From DATAXV01 sp036272915 (GTDB lineage Bacteria > Chloroflexota > Dormibacteria > Dormibacterales > Dormibacteraceae): a DNA stretch of 17,345 nucleotides. The position numbers and the translations under genes are program-made. The notes below the pieces were generated by a model. That model did not search any database. It had not been told where the DNA came from and saw only the letters and a program-made list of their open reading frames with translations. The number at the start of each line of letters is the position of its first letter. Position 1 is the first letter of the stretch. This document shows positions 6,428 to 13,838 of this stretch, piece by piece. The DNA lies in assembly GCA_036272915.1 (NCBI GenBank), contig DATAXV010000136.1, positions 1 through 17,345 on the forward strand, given 5' to 3'.

Positions 6428-8074
6428 ATGAGCGCAGGCATTTCGCGTCGATCGTTCCTGAGCGGAAGCGTGGGCCTCGGCCTGGCCGGAGCCGCCCTGC
6501 CCGGGGTGCTCTCCGCGTGCGCCAGCGGCACCGTCGTGCCCACCTCCGCGGGCAGGGCGACGCTGCCCGACTACGTCGCGGCCAAGGTGCCGACGCCGCA
6601 GGAGGCGGGCACCGCGGCCGGCGTCCGCGACGGCTACTGGGAGTACCCGGGCGAGCTGGTGCGGTCGGTGCACGATGCGCCCGGCAGCGGGGGGACGGTG
6701 ACGGCGCTCCTCATCGCCTACGTCCCCCCGCCGACGCCGCTCTCCGGCAACCAGTACTGGCAGGCGTTCAACCGCAACCTCGGGATCAACTTCCAGCCGA
6801 GCATCACCGCCGAGGGCGACTACCCGACCAAGCTGCAGACGGTCATGGCCAACAGCGACCTGCCCGACTTCATGCTGCTCTACCCGACCAACGACACCGC
6901 ACACCTCATCGAGTTCCTCGAGGACAAGTGCGAGGATCTCACCCCCTACCTCGCCGGCAGCGCGGTCAAAGCCTATCCCAACCTCGCCAACCTGGGCAAC
7001 TTCTCCTGGCAGACCGCGACCTATGGCGGCCGCATCTACGGGCTGCCCCAACCCCGCGGCGTGTTCGGCTCCAACCTCTTCATCCTCCAGAACCTTGCCG
7101 ACAAGGCCGGCATCTCGCAGCCTCGCGACGTGGACGACTTCGAGCGGCTGATGAAGGAGCTCAACCAGCCCAAGGCCGGACAGTGGGCGATGGGGGCGCA
7201 GACCCAGAGCAACTACAACCTCGCCTTCTTCTATCAGCTGTTCGGCGTCCCCAACACCTGGTCGGTGGACAAGAACGGCAAGTTCACGGCCGACCTGGAG
7301 ACCGAGGCGGCGCGGGAGGCGATCGCGTACGCCCACCGGCTCTATCAGGACGGGGTCTACCACCCCGAGGCCAACAACATGACCACGGTCCAGGCCAAGG
7401 ACGCGTTCTACTCGGGCCAGATCGCGAGCTACGTCGACGGCTTCTCCGCCTACCCGTCGACCTGGCAGCAGGTTGCGCTGATCAAGCCCGACAACAAGCC
7501 GCGGGTGATGATCCCCTTCGGCCACTCCGGCGGCAAGGGCTCGTATTACCTCGGCAGCGGCAGCTTCGGCACCACGGCGCTGAAGAAGGCGCCGAAGAAG
7601 CGGATCGAGGAGCTGCTGCGCGTCGCCAACTATCTGGCGGCGCCCTTCGGCACCCAGGAGAACTTCTTCCTCACCAACGGCGTCGAGGGGGTCGACTTCA
7701 CCAGGAACTCGCAGGGCGCGCCGATCGCCACCACCAAGGGACCGACCCAGAACGCGCTCAGCCAGGGGTACATCACGTCCAGCCCGTCGGTCAACGTCAA
7801 CACCCAGTACCCCGACTTCATCAAGGCCATCCATCAGCAGGAGCAGCAGCTGGTCCCGCTCGGAATCCCCAACCCGACCATCGGCCTCTACTCGGAGACG
7901 GCGGAGGACCGGGGCTCCGATCTTGCCACCCTGGTCGATGACCAGCTGAGCTCGATCATCGCCGGTCGCGCTCCGATCAGCTCGCTCAGCACCCTGATCC
8001 AGAACTGGCGGTCGCAGGGCGGCGAGCAGATGCGGAACGAGTTTCAGAAGTCGTACGAGGCGAACCACAAGTGA
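6428..8074 (+). CDS. Sugar-binding lipoprotein 2 of ABC transporter (paralogue of the preceding gene)
   Basis: This 548-residue solute-binding protein is collinear with the one before it. The start ATG at 6428 follows GGGAGGAGA by a few bases, a good ribosome-binding site. The N-terminus has SRRSFL (6-11), a closer match to the Tat consensus than its neighbour, and a lipobox LSAC with C31 at the same position. Shared blocks include LSGNQYWQ (95-102), FLEDKCEDLTPYLAG (173-187), GGRIYGLPQ (200-208), WSVDKNGKF (278-286), HPEANNMTT, KKRIEELLRVAN, TQYPDF and WRSQGGEQMR. Differences lie mainly in loops and the C-terminal third, where the ligand cleft could differ. Tandem duplication followed by divergence is the likely origin. 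The two proteins probably feed the same permease pair, perhaps with different oligosaccharides. The gene ends in a GTGA overlap with the lyase-like gene. Confidence 0.92.
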   Translation: MSAGISRRSFLSGSVGLGLAGAALPGVLSACASGTVVPTSAGRATLPDYVAAKVPTPQEAGTAAGVRDGYWEYPGELVRSVHDAPGSGGTVTALLIAYVPPPTPLSGNQYWQAFNRNLGINFQPSITAEGDYPTKLQTVMANSDLPDFMLLYPTNDTAHLIEFLEDKCEDLTPYLAGSAVKAYPNLANLGNFSWQTATYGGRIYGLPQPRGVFGSNLFILQNLADKAGISQPRDVDDFERLMKELNQPKAGQWAMGAQTQSNYNLAFFYQLFGVPNTWSVDKNGKFTADLETEAAREAIAYAHRLYQDGVYHPEANNMTTVQAKDAFYSGQIASYVDGFSAYPSTWQQVALIKPDNKPRVMIPFGHSGGKGSYYLGSGSFGTTALKKAPKKRIEELLRVANYLAAPFGTQENFFLTNGVEGVDFTRNSQGAPIATTKGPTQNALSQGYITSSPSVNVNTQYPDFIKAIHQQEQQLVPLGIPNPTIGLYSETAEDRGSDLATLVDDQLSSIIAGRAPISSLSTLIQNWRSQGGEQMRNEFQKSYEANHK

Positions 8075-9951
8075 CGCCGAGCCTGAGGACGCTCCTCAGC
8101 CCGGCCCGCATCCAGGAGTCGCTGCCCGCGCCGCTCGCCTGGCACCCTCATCCGACCGTCGCCGAGCGCGGCCCGTGGGAGGCGCTGCCGGCCTCGATCA
8201 GGGAGGCGGCGATCGTCGCCGCCGACCAGGTCAGGGGCAACGCATGGCCGGTGCTGCCGGCCACCCTCTACGCCGACTACCGGCGGACCGGCAACCGGGT
8301 CCGCTACGAGACTCCCTACTTCGAGCGGCGGGGCCGGATCGGGCTGCTCGTCGTGGCCGAGTGCGTCCGCGGCGACGGCCGCCACCTGGACGATCTGCTC
8401 GACGGGCTCTGGGCGGTCTGCGAGGAGACCTCGTGGTGCATCCCCGCCCACAGCCGGACACGGCGATTCGCGGGCAGCGCCCTGCCCGATCCCTCCGAGC
8501 CGGTCGTCGACCTCTTCGCCGCCGACACCGCCTCCACGCTGGCCTGGGCCGCCTACCTGCTCCGGCCCGAGCTGGAGCGGGAGGCCCCCGTGCTCCTGAG
8601 CCGTATCACCGACCAGGTCCGCTCCCGGCTGCTCGACGTATATGCCTCCGACGACAGCTGGCCCTGGCTCTGGGGCGATCCCGAGCGCGGCCCCAACAAC
8701 TGGAACCCATGGATCCACGCCAACCTGCTCGCCTCCGCCCTCCTCCTCGAGGAGGACCGGCACCGGCTAGCGTCGATGGTGATCCGCGTCGTTCGCGGCC
8801 TCGACGCATTCCTCGAGGGCTACGGCCCCGACGGCGGCTGCGACGAGGGCCCGAGCTACTGGTGGCGGGCGGCCGGCAGCCTCTTCGACTGCCTCGACAC
8901 TCTGCACAGCGCCACCGGCGGCCGGCTCGACGGCTTCACGCTTCCCACCGTCCGGGAGATGGCGGCCTTCCTGCCCCGCATGCACGTCGGCGGCGAGTGG
9001 TACGTGAACTTCGCCGACGGCGCCGCCCGGCAGGCGCGCGATGGCGAGCTGCTCTACGCCTTCGCCCGGCGTGTCGGCGATGCCGATACGCAGAGGCACG
9101 CCCTGACCATGCGCGACGCCGCGGCCAGCGACGAGGACGAGCGGCGGGACCTGGGGCGGCGCCTGCGCCGGCTCTTCGACCGCGACTACGCCGAGGCGGC
9201 ACGCCCGGCGCCACCGCTCCCCCGCGACAGCTGGCTCCCCAGCCTGCAGGTGCTCACCACGAGGCAAAGGAGTGGAACCACCGAGGGCCTGTTCGTCGCC
9301 GCCAAGGGCGGTGACAACGCGGAGAGTCACAACCACAACGACGTCGGCAACTTCATCGTCGCCCTCGACGGGGTGCCCGCGCTGATCGACGCCGGCGTCG
9401 GCGTGTACTCGCGACAGACCTTCTCGCCGGCTGAGCGCTACGGAATCTGGACGATGCGCAGCGCCTTTCACAACCTGCCCCTGATCGACGGCGTCGAGCA
9501 GCGCGCCGGTCGGGAATTCCGGGCGACGGACGTCCAGTGCGAGATCGGCGAAGCGGCCAGCTGGCTCCGCCTCGACCTGGCCCAGGCCTACCCCGCGGAG
9601 GCGGGTGTGCGGCGCTGGGTGAGGACGGTCAGGCTGGAGCGGGTGGGCGACGGACGCGTCGTCATCGAAGACGAGTGGGAGCTCGAGCGCGAGCCCGGAG
9701 AGCTTGCCCTTCACCTGCTCTCCTGGCCCCGTCCGCGGCTCGATGACGCGCGAATGCGCCTCTCGACGCCGACGCGCCCGCTGCTCGTGGTCTGGGAGCC
9801 GGGCCTCTTCACTGCCGCCGCCGAGCCTGTCGCCACCGGCGACGACGCTCGCCTTCGGTCGACCTGGGGCGAGGAGGTGCACCGCACCAGGCTCACGGTC
9901 CGGCGGCCGCCCCAGCGAGGCTCATGGTGCGTGGAGGTCCGGCCGGGCTGA
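8071..9951 (+). CDS. Heparinase II/III-family protein (putative cytoplasmic polysaccharide or oligosaccharide lyase)
   Basis: This 626-residue protein starts at a GTG overlapping the binding-protein stop (GTGA). The N-terminal two thirds should form the alpha-toroid: WPWLWGDPERGPNNWNPW (197-214) and DEGPSYWW (258-265) are landmarks. The C-terminal part is the heparinase II/III-like beta-sandwich, with ESHNHNDVGNFIVALDG (418-434), LIDAGVGVYSRQTF and AFHNLPLIDGVEQRAG (465-480). Family enzymes break uronic-acid glycosidic bonds by beta-elimination using Tyr and His residues; H420, H422 and H467 are candidates for catalytic or metal roles. No signal peptide is visible, so it should act in the cytoplasm on imported oligosaccharides, as PL15-type oligoalginate lyases do. 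As last gene of the transporter operon it links uptake to degradation. The lyase family number and substrate (pectic, alginate-like, glycosaminoglycan-like or exopolysaccharide) cannot be settled by eye. Confidence 0.85.
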   Translation: MTPSLRTLLSPARIQESLPAPLAWHPHPTVAERGPWEALPASIREAAIVAADQVRGNAWPVLPATLYADYRRTGNRVRYETPYFERRGRIGLLVVAECVRGDGRHLDDLLDGLWAVCEETSWCIPAHSRTRRFAGSALPDPSEPVVDLFAADTASTLAWAAYLLRPELEREAPVLLSRITDQVRSRLLDVYASDDSWPWLWGDPERGPNNWNPWIHANLLASALLLEEDRHRLASMVIRVVRGLDAFLEGYGPDGGCDEGPSYWWRAAGSLFDCLDTLHSATGGRLDGFTLPTVREMAAFLPRMHVGGEWYVNFADGAARQARDGELLYAFARRVGDADTQRHALTMRDAAASDEDERRDLGRRLRRLFDRDYAEAARPAPPLPRDSWLPSLQVLTTRQRSGTTEGLFVAAKGGDNAESHNHNDVGNFIVALDGVPALIDAGVGVYSRQTFSPAERYGIWTMRSAFHNLPLIDGVEQRAGREFRATDVQCEIGEAASWLRLDLAQAYPAEAGVRRWVRTVRLERVGDGRVVIEDEWELEREPGELALHLLSWPRPRLDDARMRLSTPTRPLLVVWEPGLFTAAAEPVATGDDARLRSTWGEEVHRTRLTVRRPPQRGSWCVEVRPG

Positions 9952-10010
9952 GTCCCGGGCAAGACGGCGAGAGGAGTGGCTGTGGACGCGGCGAAGTCAG
10001 CCGAGCGACC

Positions 10011-10714
10011 GAGCACGAACTGAATCTGACCTTCAAGTGTCGCTCGGGAACTTCTTCTTCCTCAGAGAGGATGACCTCCGGAACCTCGGCCAGCTGGTCG
10101 TGGTGGCGGGCATGGATGTGACCGACGAGAGGTTGTTGGAGCCTGACGAGCCGTCGTCGCGGATGGTCGCGGGACCATGGGGACCGGTGTTGGCAGAAGG
10201 CCGCCTCGCGAAATACGCCTACCACCGATGCCTTGAGATCTTACTTCTCTCAGCGAGACCTCCTGGAGTTGGAGGAGTTCCAACTCAAGCAAGGTGAGCA
10301 CCCGGTGGCGGAGGATCCGTACTCGCCCCTCGCGGTGATCTTTCGACGGGCCTGTGAAGCGGTCCGGCCGGAGGTCGCGCTCGTGAATGGCTCCCCCCTT
10401 GCCGCCACCTCCGAGCGTGTCGACCGGGATCTCTACGACCTGGTCCTCGGCTTTCTGCCTGACCTGCTGGTGGGGGGATATCCCTTCAAACTCCTTTACT
10501 TCGACTCCGATCGGACAAGGACATGGACTCCTGGCACCGGCAGCCGGAACCAGACCGAGATCGAGGTGGGCGAAGCAGGCTCCTGTTTGAGCGCTACAGG
10601 CGACTCGACGTAGGCGAGCTCACCAGGGCGGGGCAGGAGCTGAGGAGGATGCTCGACTCCGGCGAGCTGCCAGACGGGGGCGACGAGGAGGCCGGATCCG
10701 TCCGCGAGCGATGA
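10011..10714 (+). pseudogene. Frame-broken hypothetical gene or genes
   Basis: The 850 bases between the lyase-like gene and the DMT exporter contain no clean full-length gene, but protein-like segments appear in alternating + frames. They are ELNLTFKC near 10017-10040, NFFFLREDDLRNLGQLVVVAG and the following PWGPVLAEGRLAKYAYHR in a second frame (10037 to about 10230), and LELEEFQLKQGEHPVAEDPY with RRACEAVRPEVALVNGSP in the first frame again (10233-10613). RLLFERYRRLDVGELTRAGQ, back in the second frame, ends at 10714. Read end to end they resemble one or two small proteins interrupted by about three frameshifts. I do not recognise the family. Sequencing indels could give the same picture. No terminator, promoter or repeat boundary is clear. 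A few early bases (9952-10010) hold nothing I can name. Confidence 0.4.
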
Positions 10715-10789
10715 GGCTGCCCGGCTGGACCCGTGGGCACCGCGAGCGAGAGGAACGGCGGCCACGGAACAGGCGCGCGGGCCGGGCAG

Positions 10790-10800
10790 TACTTTCGCTA
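10790..10800 (+). promoter_or_regulatory. Possible -10 box for a leaderless mRNA
   Basis: TACTTT (10790-10795) fits the TANNNT pattern of bacterial leaderless promoters and ends 5 bases before the GTG at 10801. No Shine-Dalgarno sequence lies before that GTG or the ATG at 10807. The placement matches promoters where the first transcribed base is the start codon, but a six-base degenerate motif is weak evidence. Confidence 0.3.
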
Positions 10801-11769
10801 GTGAAGATGCGCCGCCTCGAACGCTACTCCGTGCTGTTCATCGCCCTCGCCGCGGTCCTCTGGGCCACCGACGTCTACTTCCGGGCTGGCCTGCTCAAGC
10901 ATCTGAGCGCCAACGAGATCGTCCTCATGGAGGACCTGATCGAGGCTGTGGTCCTCCTCCCCATCCTGTTCATCAACCGTGGTGAGCTGCGGCGGCTCAC
11001 CCTCAAGGGCTGGATTGCGGTGGCCGCCGTCGGCATCGGGCCCCAGGCCATCGCCACCGTCCTCTTCACCCAGTCGCTGCTGTACCAGGACTTCGCCGTC
11101 ACCTATGTCCTCCAGCAGACCCAGCCCCTGATCGCCGTCCTCCTGGCTGGGACCATCCTCGGCGAGCGGCGGCGCGGGACCTTCTGGCCGGGGCTGGTGG
11201 TGGCGGTCGTCGGCGTGTACCTGGTCGCCTTCGCCCCCGACCCCGGAGCCCCGTTCACCGGTCTTCCCCATGCCCGCCTCGTCGCGGCCCTCCTGGCCCT
11301 CGGCGCAGCAGCGCTCTGGGCCCTGGGCACCGTGCTCGGCCGCTACCTTCTCAACCAGATCTCCTTCCCGACCATGACCTCGCTCCGGTTCACCGCCGCC
11401 GTCCCGGTGCTGGTGATCCTGGTCGTGGTGACGGAGGGCGTGCACGGATTCCAGCACTACCGGGCCAGCGACGCCTCCGGCTTCATCGGCCTGGCGCTGA
11501 TCACGGGCGTGATCGCACTGCTGATCTACTACCGCTTCCTGGCGGTGACGCCGGCGTCGCTCTCGATCATCGCCGAGATGGCGTACCCGGTCGCCGCGAC
11601 GTTGATCGCGGCACTGCCGGCACCGCTCGGCTTCAGCCAGCCCCTGTACCCCGGCCAGATCGCCGGCACCGCCCTCCTCATGCTCGCCATCCTCTTCGCC
11701 AACTGGGGCCGGATGCACGGCGTGGTCGAGCGGCCGCCGGCGAGCGCGGCGGCCGCGCCTACGGGGTGA
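10801..11769 (+). CDS. DMT-superfamily transporter with two EamA domains
   Basis: This inner-membrane protein of about 322 residues has ten predicted helices in two EamA repeats (roughly residues 12-142 and 160-300). Features include the start of helix 1 (VLFIALAAVLWATD), repeat 1 ending in TYVLQQTQPLIAVLLAGTILGE, and repeat 2 ending in ALLIYYRFLAVTPASLSIIAEMAYPVAA, both classic EamA closing segments. Family members export amino acids, nucleosides or other metabolites, or import sugars; the substrate is unknown here. The frame is open upstream to 10711, but those residues are arginine-rich and unlike a transporter N-terminus. I therefore take the GTG at 10801, with the ATG at 10807 as alternative. 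No ribosome-binding site is visible and the mRNA may be leaderless. The stop lies inside the 3' end of the convergent aldehyde dehydrogenase gene (11-bp overlap). Confidence 0.85.
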   Translation: MKMRRLERYSVLFIALAAVLWATDVYFRAGLLKHLSANEIVLMEDLIEAVVLLPILFINRGELRRLTLKGWIAVAAVGIGPQAIATVLFTQSLLYQDFAVTYVLQQTQPLIAVLLAGTILGERRRGTFWPGLVVAVVGVYLVAFAPDPGAPFTGLPHARLVAALLALGAAALWALGTVLGRYLLNQISFPTMTSLRFTAAVPVLVILVVVTEGVHGFQHYRASDASGFIGLALITGVIALLIYYRFLAVTPASLSIIAEMAYPVAATLIAALPAPLGFSQPLYPGQIAGTALLMLAILFANWGRMHGVVERPPASAAAAPTG

Positions 11770-13144
11770 TGGTCACCGTCCGGATGCTGGTGTAGAACTC
11801 GCGGGCGGCCTTGCCCTGCTCGCGCGGGCCGTGGCTGGACGACTTCTCACCGCCGAATGGCGCGTAGAAGTCGACGCCGCTGGTCGGGGCGTTGACCCGG
11901 ATCAGCCCGGTGTCGAGGTTGTCGACCACACTCAGCGCCCTGGCCAGGTCCGAGGTGTACACCGAGGTGACCAGCCCCTGGCGGACGCCATTGGCGATCG
12001 CCACCGCGTCCCCGTCGTCGGAGGCCTGGATGATCGCCGCGATCGGGCCGAACACCTCCCGCTGGTTGAGGGACGCCTCGGCGGGCAACCCGGACACCAG
12101 CGTCGGCGCCACCATCCAGCCCAGGCCCGCGCCGGCCTGACCGCCGGCGATGACCCGGCCGCCCTCGGAGCGGGCCTCCTCGGCCGCCTCGACGACGTCA
12201 CGGCGGGCCGCCTCGTTGATGACCGGCCCGACCTGGACGCCCTGCTCCCCGGGATCGCCCTGGGGGAGCGCGGCGACCGCCGCGACCAGTGCCTCGGTGA
12301 ACCCGTTGTCCTCGCCGACCACGATCACGCGGCTGGTCGCTGTGCACTTCTGACCCGCGTAGCCCATAGCCGCCCCCGCGATCTGGGTGGCGGCGCGCTG
12401 GCGGTCGGCGTCGGCCAGGACGATGGAGGCGTTCTGCCCACCCATCTCGCACTGGGCGGGGATGCCGGCCTCGGTGGCGGCTCGGGCGACGTGGCGCCCG
12501 GCCTCGGTGGAGCCGGTGAAGGAGACGGCGTCGGAGGCCCGTAGCAGCGCCTGGGCGATGGTGGAGTCGCCCGGGGCGACCTGAAGGAGGTGGTCGGGCA
12601 GATGGGGCGCGATCAGCTCCTGCACTTTGAGCGCCACGCCTATCGCCTCCCGCGCCGGCTTGAGCAGAACGGCATTGCCGTAGGCGAGGGCCGGAGCCGC
12701 CTTCCACAGCGGGATGGCGATCGGGAAGTTCCAGGGCGTGATCAGGGTGACCAGCCCGCGCGGGCGCCGGCGGGCCATGAGCAGGCTCCTGGCGTCGGGC
12801 GCCGGATAGGTCTCACCGTCGGGATCGAGGGTCTGCTGCGCGTAGTAGCGGAGGATGGAGATCGCTCGCTGCACCTCGCCCGGCGCCTCTGCCCGGGGCT
12901 TCCCCACCTCGCGGATGACCAGCTCGGTGAGTTCGGCGGCGGCCCCGGCGACCGCGTCGGCGGCGGCGCCCATCGCCTGGGCGCGGGCCGGCGCGGGAGT
13001 GGCACGCCACTCCGCCGCCGCCTTACGGCCGTGCTCGACCGCCGCGGCGACCGCATCGGAGCCCCAGGATTCGGCCTCCGCGACCACTTCGTCGGGCCGG
13101 AAGGGGTCGGTGCTTCTTATCGGCCGCTCTTCATCAACGATCAC
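11759..13144 (-). CDS. NAD(P)-dependent aldehyde dehydrogenase
   Basis: This 461-residue cytoplasmic enzyme oxidises an aldehyde to the acid with NAD(P)+. The family residues are all present: TPWNF (136-140, N139 in the oxyanion hole), LLKPARE (K162 in the cofactor site), FTGSTEAG (209-216), the general base E233 in CEMGGQN, the nucleophile C267 in GQKCTATSR, and EVFGP (363-367). The GQKCTATSR block and overall length resemble alpha-ketoglutaric semialdehyde dehydrogenases, which finish the non-phosphorylating breakdown of sugar acids and pentoses; succinate-semialdehyde or other substrates remain possible. The GTG start at 13144 follows AAGGAG with 8 bases between. The C-terminal segment VDFYAPFGGEKSSSHGPREQG is normal. 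It stands alone on the minus strand, divergent from the small ORF at 13190 and convergent with the DMT exporter. Confidence 0.92.
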   Translation of the reverse strand: MIVDEERPIRSTDPFRPDEVVAEAESWGSDAVAAAVEHGRKAAAEWRATPAPARAQAMGAAADAVAGAAAELTELVIREVGKPRAEAPGEVQRAISILRYYAQQTLDPDGETYPAPDARSLLMARRRPRGLVTLITPWNFPIAIPLWKAAPALAYGNAVLLKPAREAIGVALKVQELIAPHLPDHLLQVAPGDSTIAQALLRASDAVSFTGSTEAGRHVARAATEAGIPAQCEMGGQNASIVLADADRQRAATQIAGAAMGYAGQKCTATSRVIVVGEDNGFTEALVAAVAALPQGDPGEQGVQVGPVINEAARRDVVEAAEEARSEGGRVIAGGQAGAGLGWMVAPTLVSGLPAEASLNQREVFGPIAAIIQASDDGDAVAIANGVRQGLVTSVYTSDLARALSVVDNLDTGLIRVNAPTSGVDFYAPFGGEKSSSHGPREQGKAAREFYTSIRTVTITP

Positions 13145-13152
13145 GTTCCTTA

Positions 13153-13158
13153 CTCCTT
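13153..13158 (-). promoter_or_regulatory. Ribosome-binding site of the aldehyde dehydrogenase gene
   Basis: Read on the minus strand this is AAGGAG, followed by 8 bases and then the GTG at 13144. It decides in favour of this GTG start, since no in-frame ATG lies nearby. Confidence 0.65.
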
Positions 13159-13176
13159 TGTCTCAGGGGGCGCCTC

Positions 13177-13206
13177 ACAATAGGTTAGGATGCCGGACCA
13201 ACCCAA
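13177..13206 (-). promoter_or_regulatory. Possible promoter of the aldehyde dehydrogenase gene in a tight divergent gap
   Basis: On the minus strand TTGGGT (13206-13201) and TATTGT (13182-13177) are spaced by 18 bp. This would give a leader of about 25 bases holding the AAGGAG site. The element overlaps the start of the divergent small ORF at 13190, so both directions would have to share about 45 bp. Only moderate similarity to consensus. Confidence 0.3.
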
Positions 13207-13381
13207 GCCGAGGCGGGACCTGGCTGCGGATGCCGGCCGCGTCGCCGGTCGGGTCTTCAGCCGCGTCGGTGTCCGCCTCCTGCGCACGAAGCCTCTTCGC
13301 GAGGCGGTGCGACGGGCGCACGAGGAGGCCACCCGTGACGACGACGCCGAGGTGGGCACCGATGGCGAGGGCGGCCGCTGA
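13190..13381 (+). CDS. Small, highly charged hypothetical protein (63 residues)
   Basis: A short open frame encodes a basic N-terminal half (MPDQPKPRRDLAADAGRVAG, then RVFSRVGVRLLRTKPLREAV) and an acidic, glycine-rich tail. The middle could form an amphipathic helix. I know no matching family. Support for it being real is the ATG placed at the outer edge of a divergent gap, TAGGTTAGG just before the ATG as a weak ribosome-binding or promoter element, and its 20-base overlap with the membrane-protein gene that follows, suggesting a coupled pair. Against it are the short length and the fact that high-GC DNA often gives open frames by chance. Confidence 0.45.
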   Translation: MPDQPKPRRDLAADAGRVAGRVFSRVGVRLLRTKPLREAVRRAHEEATRDDDAEVGTDGEGGR

Positions 13382-13838
13382 GCCACGCCGGCGCTGCCCC
13401 AGCGAGGTCACCTGGGTGGCGGTGGTGGTGGTCCTCCTCGCGATCCAGACCCTGCTCGCGGGCGTCCTCGCTCTGACCGGCCTCGGCCGGGACATGGCAC
13501 TGGTCGCGCACAGCCACCCGAACTGGTCGGTGGCGAGGGTCCGCGGCGACGTCCTCAGCCAGGTCCTGACCCTGGTCATTCCCCGGGTGGCGCTGGCCCT
13601 GATCCTGCTCTGGCTGGCCGCGATGCTGCGACGCGGCCGCCGCTGGGTCCGGCTCGTCGTCACCGTCGTCCTCGCCGCCGGGGTGCTGGTCGAGCTCGAG
13701 GGGGCCTTCTCGCCGGCGACCGCGCTGCCCCTGCGGCTGGTGGCCGGGCTCATGGCGGCGCTCGAGGTGCTGACCATGGTCACGCTCTGGCTGGCGCCGC
13801 GGTCGAGGGCGTTCTTCGCTCCCGGTCGCCTACCATGA
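13362..13838 (+). CDS. Hypothetical four-helix membrane protein
   Basis: This protein of about 158 residues follows from the ATG at 13362. It has a short basic N-terminus, then four hydrophobic helices: WVAVVVVLLAIQTLLAGVLA, LVIPRVALALILLWLAAML, WVRLVVTVVLAAGVLVELEG and LPLRLVAGLMAALEVLTMV. An external-looking loop rich in His and Asn (VAHSHPNWSVARVRGD) links helices 1 and 2. The layout resembles small uncharacterised actinobacterial membrane proteins; I assign no function. The frame is open far upstream through the aldehyde dehydrogenase gene, but that part is an antisense shadow. Its stop overlaps the next ATG (ATGA), so it is probably coupled to the acyltransferase gene. Confidence 0.7.
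   Translation: MARAAAEPRRRCPSEVTWVAVVVVLLAIQTLLAGVLALTGLGRDMALVAHSHPNWSVARVRGDVLSQVLTLVIPRVALALILLWLAAMLRRGRRWVRLVVTVVLAAGVLVELEGAFSPATALPLRLVAGLMAALEVLTMVTLWLAPRSRAFFAPGRLP

Noticed and set aside
6221..8068. 615-codon minus-strand open frame antisense to the second binding protein
   Set aside because: The composition is an artificial Val/Gly/Asp/Glu-rich mirror of the sense codons, there is no recognisable domain, and the sense strand has strong homology.
10266..10286. Perfect 8-bp inverted repeat GAGTTGGA / TCCAACTC as a terminator or recombination site
   Set aside because: It lies inside a protein-like segment, has no U tract, and a single short stem is expected by chance; I mention it only as part of the broken-gene finding.
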